A DNA stretch of 64,000 nt from Muribaculaceae bacterium (GTDB lineage Bacteria > Bacteroidota > Bacteroidia > Bacteroidales > Muribaculaceae). The position numbers and the translations under genes were made by a program. The stretch spans positions 62,001 through 126,000 of the forward strand of contig JAFZKD010000111.1 of assembly GCA_017553785.1 (NCBI GenBank). The letters run 5' to 3'. The stretch's first letter is position 1; each line of letters starts with the position of its first letter. Below the pieces are notes generated by a model. It saw only the letters and a program-made list of their open reading frames with translations, ran no database searches and was not told the DNA's origin. Positions 33,452 through 40,452 of this stretch are shown here, in pieces.

Positions 33452-34728
33452 AAAGATATATCATAGCATTCATGGCAATGATCTTGCTATTGCCAGTCTC
33501 GCCTGTTTTTGGTCAGGTGGGTGCGGTGTTTAAACCCCGTACCAACAAAACTGAGAAACAGACGGCTAAGCCTGAGAAACAAACACCAAAAGCCACACCG
33601 TCCAGGACCGCCCGTCCGCGTCCTGCGCGTCGTAGCAACCAGCCTCCCAAAGTGCGGCGTTCCACCTCTCATGTCCCGAAGAACCATAATGAGTCTCCCG
33701 AGATTGCTGTGAGCTTTGGCTGCAATGTGAGTGATGCTGTTATCACGATTGATGATGACGAACCTGGAGATATCGATGATACCTATATGCTCAAGGAGGA
33801 CATCTACAAGGTGCTTGTCGAGGCCGAGGGATATGAGCCATTAGACACCACTATAGAAGTCACCGAGGAGGAGGATTATTTTTATTTTGAATTGTCGGAA
33901 TATACAGGCGAGGATGCTGTGGCGCCTTACTTGCCACCAGAGTCCACCCAACCCGAGGTTCCAGTCCTGATTGATGACCCCGCTAATGCCCAAAAGGCTT
34001 TGAATGATACGATTACCGTTAAGGGAGTCACCTTTATCATGGTGTATGTGCCTGGCGGTACCTATACCAGGTACAAGGTTCCCGATAACCTGGGCTCTAT
34101 CGTTGACGGCGACGTGAGCGGTGTGCCGCCTGCCCACCGGGTCACTGTCTCAAACTTTTATATCGGCATGCATGAGGTGACATGGGAACTGTGGTACGCA
34201 GTAATGGCCGATAGTGTTGTCGAGGATGGCGCCCGATATCCGATCGATGACGTGAATTGGGCCGACTGCCATGTGTTTATCGATAAGTTGAACAAGTTGA
34301 CAGGAAAGTCTTTCAGGCTTCCTACTGATGCTGAATGGGAGTTCGCTGCCCGTGGCGGTAACAAATCACAGGGCTATGTGTTTTCCGGCAGCAATAATAT
34401 TGACGATGTGGCATGGTATAGCGGAAACAGTGATGGCGAATACCACGAAGTGGGTACAAAGGCCCCCAACGAATTGGGAATATATGATATGTCAGGCAGT
34501 GTGAGTGAGTGGTGCGCCGACTGGTGGAACTGGCCCGACGCCGACGAGCAGACCCCGCCGCTGGTAAATCCTAAAGGACCTCAGGAGGAGCAGATGAGCC
34601 AGCGCGGCAGTGGCCAGGGACGCATTGTCAGGGACGGCGGTTATTTCCAGGATGCCATTGAGTGTTGCCTGTTCAGGTTGTATCGCAGTGACCCCAAGAA
34701 GGGATGGGGATTCCGTCTTGCGATGTAA
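33448..34728 (+). CDS. Secreted PEGA plus FGE-sulfatase-fold protein (second copy)
   Basis: 426 residues, started by ATGA overlap with the previous gene. It shares the same plan: signal peptide ending in SPVFGQVGAVF, a basic Pro/Arg/Lys linker (PSRTARPRPARRSNQPPK), PEGA-like domain (residues 87-150), an acidic spacer, then an FGE fold (VTFIMVYVPGGTYTRY, EVTWELWYAVM, FRLPTDAEWEFAARGG, NELGIYDMSGSVSEWCADW). The active-site segment RDGGYFQDAIECCLFRLYRS lacks the first catalytic Cys. The tandem copies diverge most in loops that would line the ligand face. Confidence 0.9.
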   Translation: MKRYIIAFMAMILLLPVSPVFGQVGAVFKPRTNKTEKQTAKPEKQTPKATPSRTARPRPARRSNQPPKVRRSTSHVPKNHNESPEIAVSFGCNVSDAVITIDDDEPGDIDDTYMLKEDIYKVLVEAEGYEPLDTTIEVTEEEDYFYFELSEYTGEDAVAPYLPPESTQPEVPVLIDDPANAQKALNDTITVKGVTFIMVYVPGGTYTRYKVPDNLGSIVDGDVSGVPPAHRVTVSNFYIGMHEVTWELWYAVMADSVVEDGARYPIDDVNWADCHVFIDKLNKLTGKSFRLPTDAEWEFAARGGNKSQGYVFSGSNNIDDVAWYSGNSDGEYHEVGTKAPNELGIYDMSGSVSEWCADWWNWPDADEQTPPLVNPKGPQEEQMSQRGSGQGRIVRDGGYFQDAIECCLFRLYRSDPKKGWGFRLAM

Positions 34729-34750
34729 TTGTAAAGAAACAGTGAACTAG

Positions 34751-34831
34751 AGCATTAGCTGTAAAGCTAACAGAGTGTCTGAGACTCTGGAAAGATAATA
34801 AGCATGTCCTAAAGTAATTAGGACGTGCTTA
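34751..34831. terminator. Hairpin group between convergent FGE operon and nhaC
   Basis: Three stem-loops: TTAGCT/AGCTAA (34755-34770), CAGAGT/ACTCTG (34771-34789), and a 14-bp stem 34799-34812 with 34818-34831 (one G-T pair). The last overlaps the nhaC stop codon and is followed on the minus strand by a T-rich stretch, so it is probably the nhaC terminator. Confidence 0.65.
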
Positions 34832-36275
34832 CTGTATCTGGACGTTGGCGTTTGATTTTCCAGCCGATGGCAGCAACGAGGATTGTCATTAACGGACTGA
34901 TGAGGTTAAAGAAACAATAGGGGAGATAGGTGAGGGTAGGGACCCCAAGCACCGTGGCCTGTGTCATTCCGCATGTGTTCCAGGGCACGAGTACCGATGT
35001 CACTGTAGCGGCGTCCTCGCAGGTGCGGCTTAACAACCTGGCCTCGTATCCTTCGGTCTTGAAGACGTTTCGGAATATATCGGCAGTGAGAACGATGCTG
35101 ATGAATTGGTCGCCTGTCGTGAGGTTCAAAAAAATGCCAGTACCCACTGTCGAAGAAACCAGACTCAACCTGGTGCGCACGAAACTGATGATGACGCGCG
35201 TAATGCTCTCAATCATGCCGCTAGCCACCATAGCCGCTCCATAACACATGGCGCAGATGATGAGCCAGATGGTGTTGAGCATGCCCGCCATGCCACCTGT
35301 TGAAACCAGGTCGTTCAAGGCATCGAAACCGGTCTGGACGGCTGTTGCACCGTAGAAGGTGATCGCCAGCCCCTTAGCCAGCGCAGCTGGGGTGCTTAAC
35401 GAGGCATCGGCTGCGATTTGGGTGAGGATGTGGGGCTGGAGAATGAGGGCTGTGATACCTGCCATAATTGATGAGGCAAACAACACTATCAGCGACGGTA
35501 CTTTCTTGGCGATCAGAATGCCAGTGATGATGGGTACCAGCAGCGTCCATGCCGATATGTTGAATGTCGCTGACAAGCCTTGAGTGTATTGCTCGACATG
35601 CAACGCACCATCATTGCCATGCCCAAAACCGGCAAGCAGAAAGATGATAAGCGTGATGAGAATCGAAGGCGTGGTGGTGATGACCATGTAACGGATATGC
35701 TCAAAGATGTCCACCCCAACAGATGATGAAGCCAGAATCGTCGTGTCGCTGAGCGGTGACATCTTGTCACCGAAATAGGCACCTGAGATAATGGCTCCCG
35801 CCGTCCACGCTTCGCTCACTCCCAGCGCATGACCGATGCCCAGGAGGGCTACACCGATGGTTGCCACTGTTGTCCATGAACTGCCTGACAAAAGAGAAAC
35901 CAAGGCGCAGATGACGCATGCGCTGACCAAGAAGAACTTGGGTGACAGGATTTGTACACCATAATAGATGAGCGTAGGCACAATGCCGCTAATCATCCAT
36001 GACCCTGATAGCATGCCCACCGTGAGCAGAATGAGCAGTGTCACCGACACATCTCCCAATGTCTTGCACATCTGCCGTTCGAAAGTCTTCCAGGGCACAT
36101 GATAAACCGTCATAGAAATAGTCACGCACACCGCCAAACCGATTAACAATGCGATTTGGCTGCCTCCGCTCAGGGAATCGCTGCCAAAAAGGGATATGAC
36201 AATAATCAGCAGGCCAATCAATACCACAATGGGGATCGCTGCAACAAGAGGATGAGGTGTTTTGTGTTCAGTCAT
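34818..36275 (-). CDS. nhaC: NhaC-family Na+/H+ antiporter
   Basis: 485 residues with about 11-12 membrane helices. Family segments: LLSGSSWTTVATIGVALLGI, ISGAYFGDKMSPLSDTTILA (the conserved acidic ion-binding region), and VLVPWNTCGMTQATVLGVPT near the end. It exchanges Na+ (or other substrates such as malate/lactate in relatives) for H+. Start ATG 36275 is preferred because the promoter box lies between it and the upstream TTG at 36314. Confidence 0.92.
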   Translation of the reverse strand: MTEHKTPHPLVAAIPIVVLIGLLIIVISLFGSDSLSGGSQIALLIGLAVCVTISMTVYHVPWKTFERQMCKTLGDVSVTLLILLTVGMLSGSWMISGIVPTLIYYGVQILSPKFFLVSACVICALVSLLSGSSWTTVATIGVALLGIGHALGVSEAWTAGAIISGAYFGDKMSPLSDTTILASSSVGVDIFEHIRYMVITTTPSILITLIIFLLAGFGHGNDGALHVEQYTQGLSATFNISAWTLLVPIITGILIAKKVPSLIVLFASSIMAGITALILQPHILTQIAADASLSTPAALAKGLAITFYGATAVQTGFDALNDLVSTGGMAGMLNTIWLIICAMCYGAAMVASGMIESITRVIISFVRTRLSLVSSTVGTGIFLNLTTGDQFISIVLTADIFRNVFKTEGYEARLLSRTCEDAATVTSVLVPWNTCGMTQATVLGVPTLTYLPYCFFNLISPLMTILVAAIGWKIKRQRPDTVSTS

Positions 36276-36301
36276 ATTAACGGCTTGTGGGATTTGAAGT
36301 G

Positions 36302-36309
36302 CAAACTTA
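36302..36309 (-). promoter_or_regulatory. -7 box (TAAGTTTG) of nhaC
   Basis: Complement of CAAACTTA at 36302-36309, followed by CAC. Leader of about 20-25 nt to ATG 36275. Confidence 0.55.
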
Positions 36310-36420
36310 GGCAAAAAAACTAGAAATCCGTTGTTTTTAAGTAAAAACTCTTGGCAAAATGGCCTTTTTCGCCGGTTTTTTCATTGGTTGGCGGTTTGTT
36401 TCAAAATATGGCGATTTTGT

Positions 36421-36450
36421 TTGTTCACACGCAAAATGTTTGTATATTTG
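36421..36450 (+). promoter_or_regulatory. Promoter of the secreted tail-bearing protein gene
   Basis: TTG at 36421-36423, 19-nt spacer, TATATTTG at 36443-36450 followed by CAA. Leader of about 80 nt to ATG 36536. Confidence 0.7.
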
Positions 36451-36535
36451 CAACACATATCAGTTTAGACTGTTGTTGGTGCAATAATATGCACATCAAT
36501 GAATATATGTTATTAACCACTAAAAAATTAACAAG

Positions 36536-37393
36536 ATGAAAAAATTTTACATGATTCTAGCAGCAATCGCTGCAATGTCGATGAGCGCACAGGCTCAGAG
36601 TATCAATTACGGAGCAATCGAGGTAGGTGATTTTGAAAACGCTTCCGAGATTTACAACGGTTCATATTTTGACATGGCTCCCACCACCTTTTATCTGGCT
36701 CATACAGGCGCCCAGATGATTTATACTGTTGATGAGTTGGCTGAGCTCCAGAATTTGAGTGATGTGATGATCAATAAGCTCACATTCAAGTTCAATAATG
36801 CCGGAACCTGGGAAGACATCTACCGCGACGTGAAATTGTATCTCCAAGAGATTGATGATGTGGCATTCGCAGTGAATGAAGACGGCGTTAAGCAATTCTT
36901 CACCTTTGGCGATCCGGTTCTTGAGACTTCGGTTCGTTATGAGTTCATGAACACTATGTATGAGGATGTGGAACTCGCGCTTGAACTGACCGAGCCCTTC
37001 GCACTCACCGCTGGCAAGAGTCTGCTCGTGACTGTGGTATTTGACGCTGAGGATGATGATAACTGCACATCGGGTAATGACTATGCTCCCTTCTACACCT
37101 CGGGCATCCGTGGCAAGGCCATGGTTTATACCGACAATTGGACTAGCTTTATTGATTATGCTCAGGGCGAGGACTTCCCCAATGCAACCGCTATGCTGGG
37201 ATGCGGCACCAACGTTGAGTTGCCTGTTACCCTGATCAACTACTCTTACTCTGAAGCTGTGGGTGTTGAGGAAATTGAGGCCGCACAGGTTAGCGACAAC
37301 ACTTATTACAACCTGATGGGCCAGAAGTTCAATGGCAACAACTTGCCTGCTGGCATCTATATCCACAATGGTAAGAAGGTAGTCATCAGATAA
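36536..37393 (+). CDS. Secreted protein with secretion-tail-like C-terminus
   Basis: 285 residues. A signal peptide (MILAAIAAMSMSAQAQ) is followed by a beta-rich domain of about 215 residues with no recognised family. The last 28 residues (YYNLMGQKFNGNNLPAGIYI, HNGKKVVIR) have the pattern of Bacteroidetes C-terminal sorting or T9SS-type tails (NLxGQ ... LPxGIYI ... GKKVxxR). It is therefore probably exported to the surface or secreted. It is expressed alone, with its own promoter and terminator. Confidence 0.78.
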   Translation: MKKFYMILAAIAAMSMSAQAQSINYGAIEVGDFENASEIYNGSYFDMAPTTFYLAHTGAQMIYTVDELAELQNLSDVMINKLTFKFNNAGTWEDIYRDVKLYLQEIDDVAFAVNEDGVKQFFTFGDPVLETSVRYEFMNTMYEDVELALELTEPFALTAGKSLLVTVVFDAEDDDNCTSGNDYAPFYTSGIRGKAMVYTDNWTSFIDYAQGEDFPNATAMLGCGTNVELPVTLINYSYSEAVGVEEIEAAQVSDNTYYNLMGQKFNGNNLPAGIYIHNGKKVVIR

Positions 37394-37428
37394 GATTTAC
37401 CATTCCTCCCATAAGTTAATGTGCCGTT

Positions 37429-37457
37429 TTCCATCTAGGATTGCGGCACATCTTTTC
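37429..37457 (+). terminator. Terminator of the 36.5-kb secreted protein gene
   Basis: ATGTGCCG at 37429-37436 pairs with CGGCACAT at 37444-37451; 7-nt spacing within the wider loop region, then CTTTTC. Confidence 0.7.
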
Positions 37458-37623
37458 ATCGATAGAATGTTAAACCTGATAGTGTGTATGTGATTTTCTG
37501 TAATGGCTGAAGAAGAGATCGGAAAGACGTTATTATTCCATTGTTGTTTTTGCTAATCATTGTTTGTTATTATGACAACAATATGACAATGATTTGACGA
37601 GTATGTCATTGATGAAAATTTTT

Positions 37624-37654
37624 GAAAACGCAACAAATCGTTGCGTTTTCTTTT
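37624..37654 (+). terminator. Orphan strong terminator-like hairpin
   Basis: GAAAACGCAAC (37624-37634) pairs perfectly with GTTGCGTTTTC (37640-37650), followed by TTTT. No gene ends just before it on either strand; the preceding gene already has a terminator 170 nt upstream. Confidence 0.65.
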
Positions 37655-37705
37655 GGAAATAGCCCAAAATGAGCCAAACAAAGATGAGAATAGGAAAAAG
37701 TTGAT

Positions 37706-37713
37706 TATCTTTG
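37706..37713 (+). promoter_or_regulatory. -7 box (TATCTTTG) of the BspA-like/dockerin gene
   Basis: TATCTTTG at 37706-37713; leader of about 65 nt to ATG 37783. No TTG at the normal distance. Confidence 0.55.
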
Positions 37714-37782
37714 TGAGTCAAACCTCGCAAGAAATACCAAACAGCAAACATAAATATTACTAACCAATAAATCCCGATAACT

Positions 37783-38697
37783 ATGAACAAGAAACTACTT
37801 TTTAGACTCGTCGCCCTCGTGACGGCCATGATGTGCGCCCTGGGCATGCAGGCTGCCGAGGCCTATGCCAATTACACGCCGTCGAACACGACGCTGACAT
37901 TCTATTACGACAACCTGCGCAGTTCCCGCACCGGTACGACCTATAACCTGAACACGGGCTCTAACTCTCCCGATTGGAAAACTGACGGCACCAATGCCAG
38001 CGTGACAAGGGTTGTCTTTAACCCGTCGTTTGCCGAAGCCCGCCCGACGACCACCTATAGTTGGTTTGCCAACATGGAGAATCTTACCGAAATCACGGGC
38101 ATCTCCTATTTAAATACCAGCGAGGTGACCCATATGGGTTTTATGTTCTATGGCTGTGATAAATTGACGAGCGTTGATGTATGCCACTTCAATACGGCCA
38201 AGGTGACCAGCATGTCCGCCATGTTCCGCGACTGCAGCAGCTTGACAAGCCTTGACTTGGGCGGTTTCAATCCGTCCCAAGTTACTCACATAAATTACAT
38301 GTTCTTTGGCTGCAGCAATCTGCATACTATCTATGCAGGCAATGATTGGAGCACGGCTGCCGTGACGAACTCTACAGATATGTTCAAATACTGCACCAGT
38401 CTGGTGGGCGGCTTGGGTACGACCTATGACGAGAACCATATTGATGCTGAATACGCCCACATCGACGGTGGCACGAGCAACCCCGGTTACTTCAGCAAGA
38501 AGCCCAGCTTCCTGCGTGGCGACGTGAACGGCGACAACAGCGTGAACATCGCTGACGTGACCGCGCTGATCAATTACCTGTTGACCGACGATCCCACGGG
38601 CATCAACCTCGATGCTGCCAACTGCAACCAGGACGGTGCCGTGAACATCGCCGATGTGACGACACTCATCAACTTCCTGCTCACGGACCAATGGTAG
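37783..38697 (+). CDS. Secreted BspA-type (DUF285) repeat protein with C-terminal dockerins
   Basis: 304 residues. Signal peptide (LVALVTAMMCALGMQAAEA), then about four BspA/DUF285-type repeats with the pattern FNTxxVTxMxxMFxxCxxLT (HFNTAKVTSMSAMFRDCSSL, GGFNPSQVTHINYMFFGCSN). The C-terminus has two dockerin-like EF-hands (GDVNGDNSVNIADVTALINY and CNQDGAVNIADVTTLINF) ending LTDQW. BspA-like proteins are surface proteins that bind host or microbial ligands. The stop codon is the first unit of a 7-bp tandem array. Confidence 0.85.
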   Translation: MNKKLLFRLVALVTAMMCALGMQAAEAYANYTPSNTTLTFYYDNLRSSRTGTTYNLNTGSNSPDWKTDGTNASVTRVVFNPSFAEARPTTTYSWFANMENLTEITGISYLNTSEVTHMGFMFYGCDKLTSVDVCHFNTAKVTSMSAMFRDCSSLTSLDLGGFNPSQVTHINYMFFGCSNLHTIYAGNDWSTAAVTNSTDMFKYCTSLVGGLGTTYDENHIDAEYAHIDGGTSNPGYFSKKPSFLRGDVNGDNSVNIADVTALINYLLTDDPTGINLDAANCNQDGAVNIADVTTLINFLLTDQW

Positions 38698-38736
38698 GCA
38701 TTAGGCATTAGGAGTGAGAAGTGAGGAGTTAGGAGT
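38695..38736 (+). repeat. 7-bp tandem repeat (TAGGAGT/TAGGCAT), 6 units
   Basis: TAGGCAT (2), TAGGAGT, GAGAAGT, GAGGAGT, TAGGAGT. The first unit contains the stop codon of the BspA-like gene. Confidence 0.8.
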
Positions 38737-38757
38737 TGGCATCCGCTTCCTGCTCTC

Positions 38758-38781
38758 ACGCTAAGACGCTAAGACACTAAG
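38758..38781 (+). repeat. 8-bp tandem repeat ACGCTAAG, 3 units
   Basis: ACGCTAAG, ACGCTAAG, ACACTAAG, followed by TATTTTTTT; with the T-run it may also help end transcription. Confidence 0.75.
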
Positions 38782-38923
38782 TATTTTTTTGGCTTCCGCA
38801 TTTGAATATTAACTACAAATTACGCGAATTCAACTAATTAGGCATTCGCACTCATATTGAATGTGGATGCCTTCTTAATCCTTAATGTTTGTAGTGCTTA
38901 TTGTTTTCCTTTCATTTGAAGAA

Positions 38924-40045
38924 TCAGTTGTGATGCTGATGATTGACAGATGCCGTTTCACAATAGCTGGTGGGGGACTGGCCGGTGGCGCGCTTGAAGA
39001 CGGTGTGGAAGTGGGAACGGCTGATGCCGCAGTGGTCGGCGATGGCTTCGATGGTGAAGTCGGGATGCTCTCGCAGCATCCGCTTGGCCTCGTTGATGCG
39101 CAGGGTGGTCAGCCACCGGGTAAAAGATTCGTAGCCCGATGACTTGACCCATGCCAGCAGGTGGGTGCGCGGGATGCCCAGTTCGCGGGCGACATCGGCA
39201 CTCTTCAGGTCGTGGCGCAGGTACTTGCCGTCGGCCACCCATTGCTCGATGGCCACGTTCACGTTGTCTTTCACTTCGGGTGTCTCTTCGGTAGCGGTTT
39301 TGACAGAGGGTTGCTCTTCGGCTTTGGCCCTCAGTTCTACCTGTTCTTTCTCCTCGGCCTCGCGCACACGGCGTGAGGCGTTACTGATGACGTAGCGCAC
39401 GAAGCAGAACCACATATAGAAGATGACGGCCAGGAAACACACGGCATAAATGGCCAAGGGCCAGCCTGCTGAGAAGATGGCGACAGGCAGCATGAGCGCC
39501 AACGCCAGCAGCGCCACGATGCTGACACTCATCCAGTTAACCAGGCCATCGGGCTCGCGATCATAGTAGTCAGCGAGCATGGCGCGCATGCGCTTGAGTT
39601 CGCGGCTGATGACGACGGCATAATAGGCCTGCAAGATGGCGAACAGGGAACTGGCCACCATGTCACAGTTCATTAGCCGGTCTGGCTTCAGCCAGCCTAC
39701 AGCGAGAATGAGAGCGTTCAGCAGACAAACGGTCCAGCCCAATATCCATTCACGGCGGCGGATGCGTCCCTGGCGCTGTAGGTTCAGGATACATGCTGCA
39801 AGCAGCACGGTGCAGGGAGTGAAAAACAACATGTTAAGCGACAGGGCGTGGGGCACACTGAACTCGCGCAGCCTGAGGACAAACTGCAAGAGGAACTGTA
39901 AGCCTGTCAGGATAAAGGCGGACGCCATCAGCCAGCGCGATCGGTTGGCCACGCGGTCATCAGCTACACGTCCTGGAAGCAGAAACACCAATACTCCAGT
40001 CATCAGTATGGTCAGCACGACGGCTGTAAACTGCATCTCTCTCAT
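38924..40045 (-). CDS. Membrane-embedded AraC-family regulator
   Basis: 373 residues from ATG 40045 (ATG 40036 is also possible). Six to seven hydrophobic segments fill residues 1-225, then a charged, coiled linker (AEEKEQVELRAKAEEQP), and a C-terminal AraC DNA-binding domain of two helix-turn-helix units (SADVARELGIPRTHLLAWVK and IEAIADHCGISRSHFHTVFK). It should sit in the inner membrane with the DNA-binding end in the cytoplasm, sensing a signal directly at the membrane. It is divergent from the 44-residue membrane peptide and the large glycine-rich protein. Confidence 0.88.
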   Translation of the reverse strand: MREMQFTAVVLTILMTGVLVFLLPGRVADDRVANRSRWLMASAFILTGLQFLLQFVLRLREFSVPHALSLNMLFFTPCTVLLAACILNLQRQGRIRRREWILGWTVCLLNALILAVGWLKPDRLMNCDMVASSLFAILQAYYAVVISRELKRMRAMLADYYDREPDGLVNWMSVSIVALLALALMLPVAIFSAGWPLAIYAVCFLAVIFYMWFCFVRYVISNASRRVREAEEKEQVELRAKAEEQPSVKTATEETPEVKDNVNVAIEQWVADGKYLRHDLKSADVARELGIPRTHLLAWVKSSGYESFTRWLTTLRINEAKRMLREHPDFTIEAIADHCGISRSHFHTVFKRATGQSPTSYCETASVNHQHHN

Positions 40046-40053
40046 CTTGACTG

Positions 40054-40084
40054 CAAAGGTAGTGTATTTCATGAACACTTGCAA
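40054..40084 (-). promoter_or_regulatory. Promoter of the membrane AraC-type regulator
   Basis: Minus strand: TTG (complement of 40082-40084), 20-nt spacer, TACCTTTG (complement of 40054-40061). The ATG at 40045 is only 8 bases after the box, so the transcript is almost leaderless. Confidence 0.7.
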
Positions 40085-40140
40085 GAAATCAAACAATATT
40101 TTAAAAATTTGTGCTTAACACTTAATGAATGTTAAAAAAT

Positions 40141-40206
40141 TGTCTTATTTTGCGAATTAAGACAGGTAAAATGGAGAATTAAGACACCAAATTGCAAATC
40201 AAGACA
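40141..40206. promoter_or_regulatory. Putative operator array of TAAGACA boxes
   Basis: An inverted pair TGTCTTA (40141-40147) and TAAGACA (40158-40164) with a 10-nt gap, and a direct series GAATTAAGACA at 40154 and 40176 plus AAATCAAGACA at 40196 (spacing 22 and 20, about two helical turns). The array ends 21 nt before the -7 box at 40228, where an AraC-type activator would bind. Divergent placement next to the AraC-type gene supports this. Confidence 0.55.
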
Positions 40207-40227
40207 GATTTCGGAGATAGCTCGATG

Positions 40228-40235
40228 TAACTTTG
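40228..40235 (+). promoter_or_regulatory. -7 box (TAACTTTG) of the membrane-peptide/glycine-rich protein unit
   Basis: TAACTTTG at 40228-40235; leader of about 25 nt to ATG 40263. No TTG at the usual distance, which fits an activator-dependent promoter. Confidence 0.6.
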
Positions 40236-40262
40236 TATTGAAAAAATCAAACCCGCGACGTT

Positions 40263-40397
40263 ATGGATTTCATCAATTACATCCTCGATTCGCCCTTGTG
40301 GCTCACCGTCCCGCTTGTCATCATCAACCTGGTGTTGTGGGGACTGCTCATCTATCTCATATGGAAGAACTGGTTCCGTCGCAAAGACGAGGATTGA
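40263..40397 (+). CDS. 44-residue single-pass membrane peptide
   Basis: ATG 40263 to TGA 40395-40397. Sequence plan: short N-terminus MDFINYILDSPLW, a membrane helix of about 20 residues (TVPLVIINLVLWGLLIYLIW), then a basic/acidic tail KNWFRRKDED, suggesting the C-terminus stays in the cytoplasm. It has a promoter box at the right distance upstream and codon use like its neighbours. It lies 55 nt before the 949-residue glycine-rich protein. Unknown function; it could be a small partner of the membrane regulator or a toxin-like peptide. Confidence 0.6.
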   Translation: MDFINYILDSPLWLTVPLVIINLVLWGLLIYLIWKNWFRRKDED

Positions 40398-40452
40398 CCA
40401 ACAGAAAATCATTCAATCATCAAAATATTCACATTATTAAATTACAAAGATT

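Larger units (their letters stand above)
37394..37782. other. Gap between secreted protein and BspA/dockerin gene
   Basis: 389 bases with no gene. It holds a terminator (37429-37457), a stretch with repeated TATGACAA/CAATGA motifs (37570-37615), a second strong hairpin (37624-37654) and the promoter of the next gene (37706-37713). Confidence 0.6.

Noticed and set aside
32300-34728. Targets of a diversity-generating retroelement
   Set aside because: The FGE fold and the GLRL-type ending are suggestive, but there is no reverse transcriptase, Avd or template repeat in the window.
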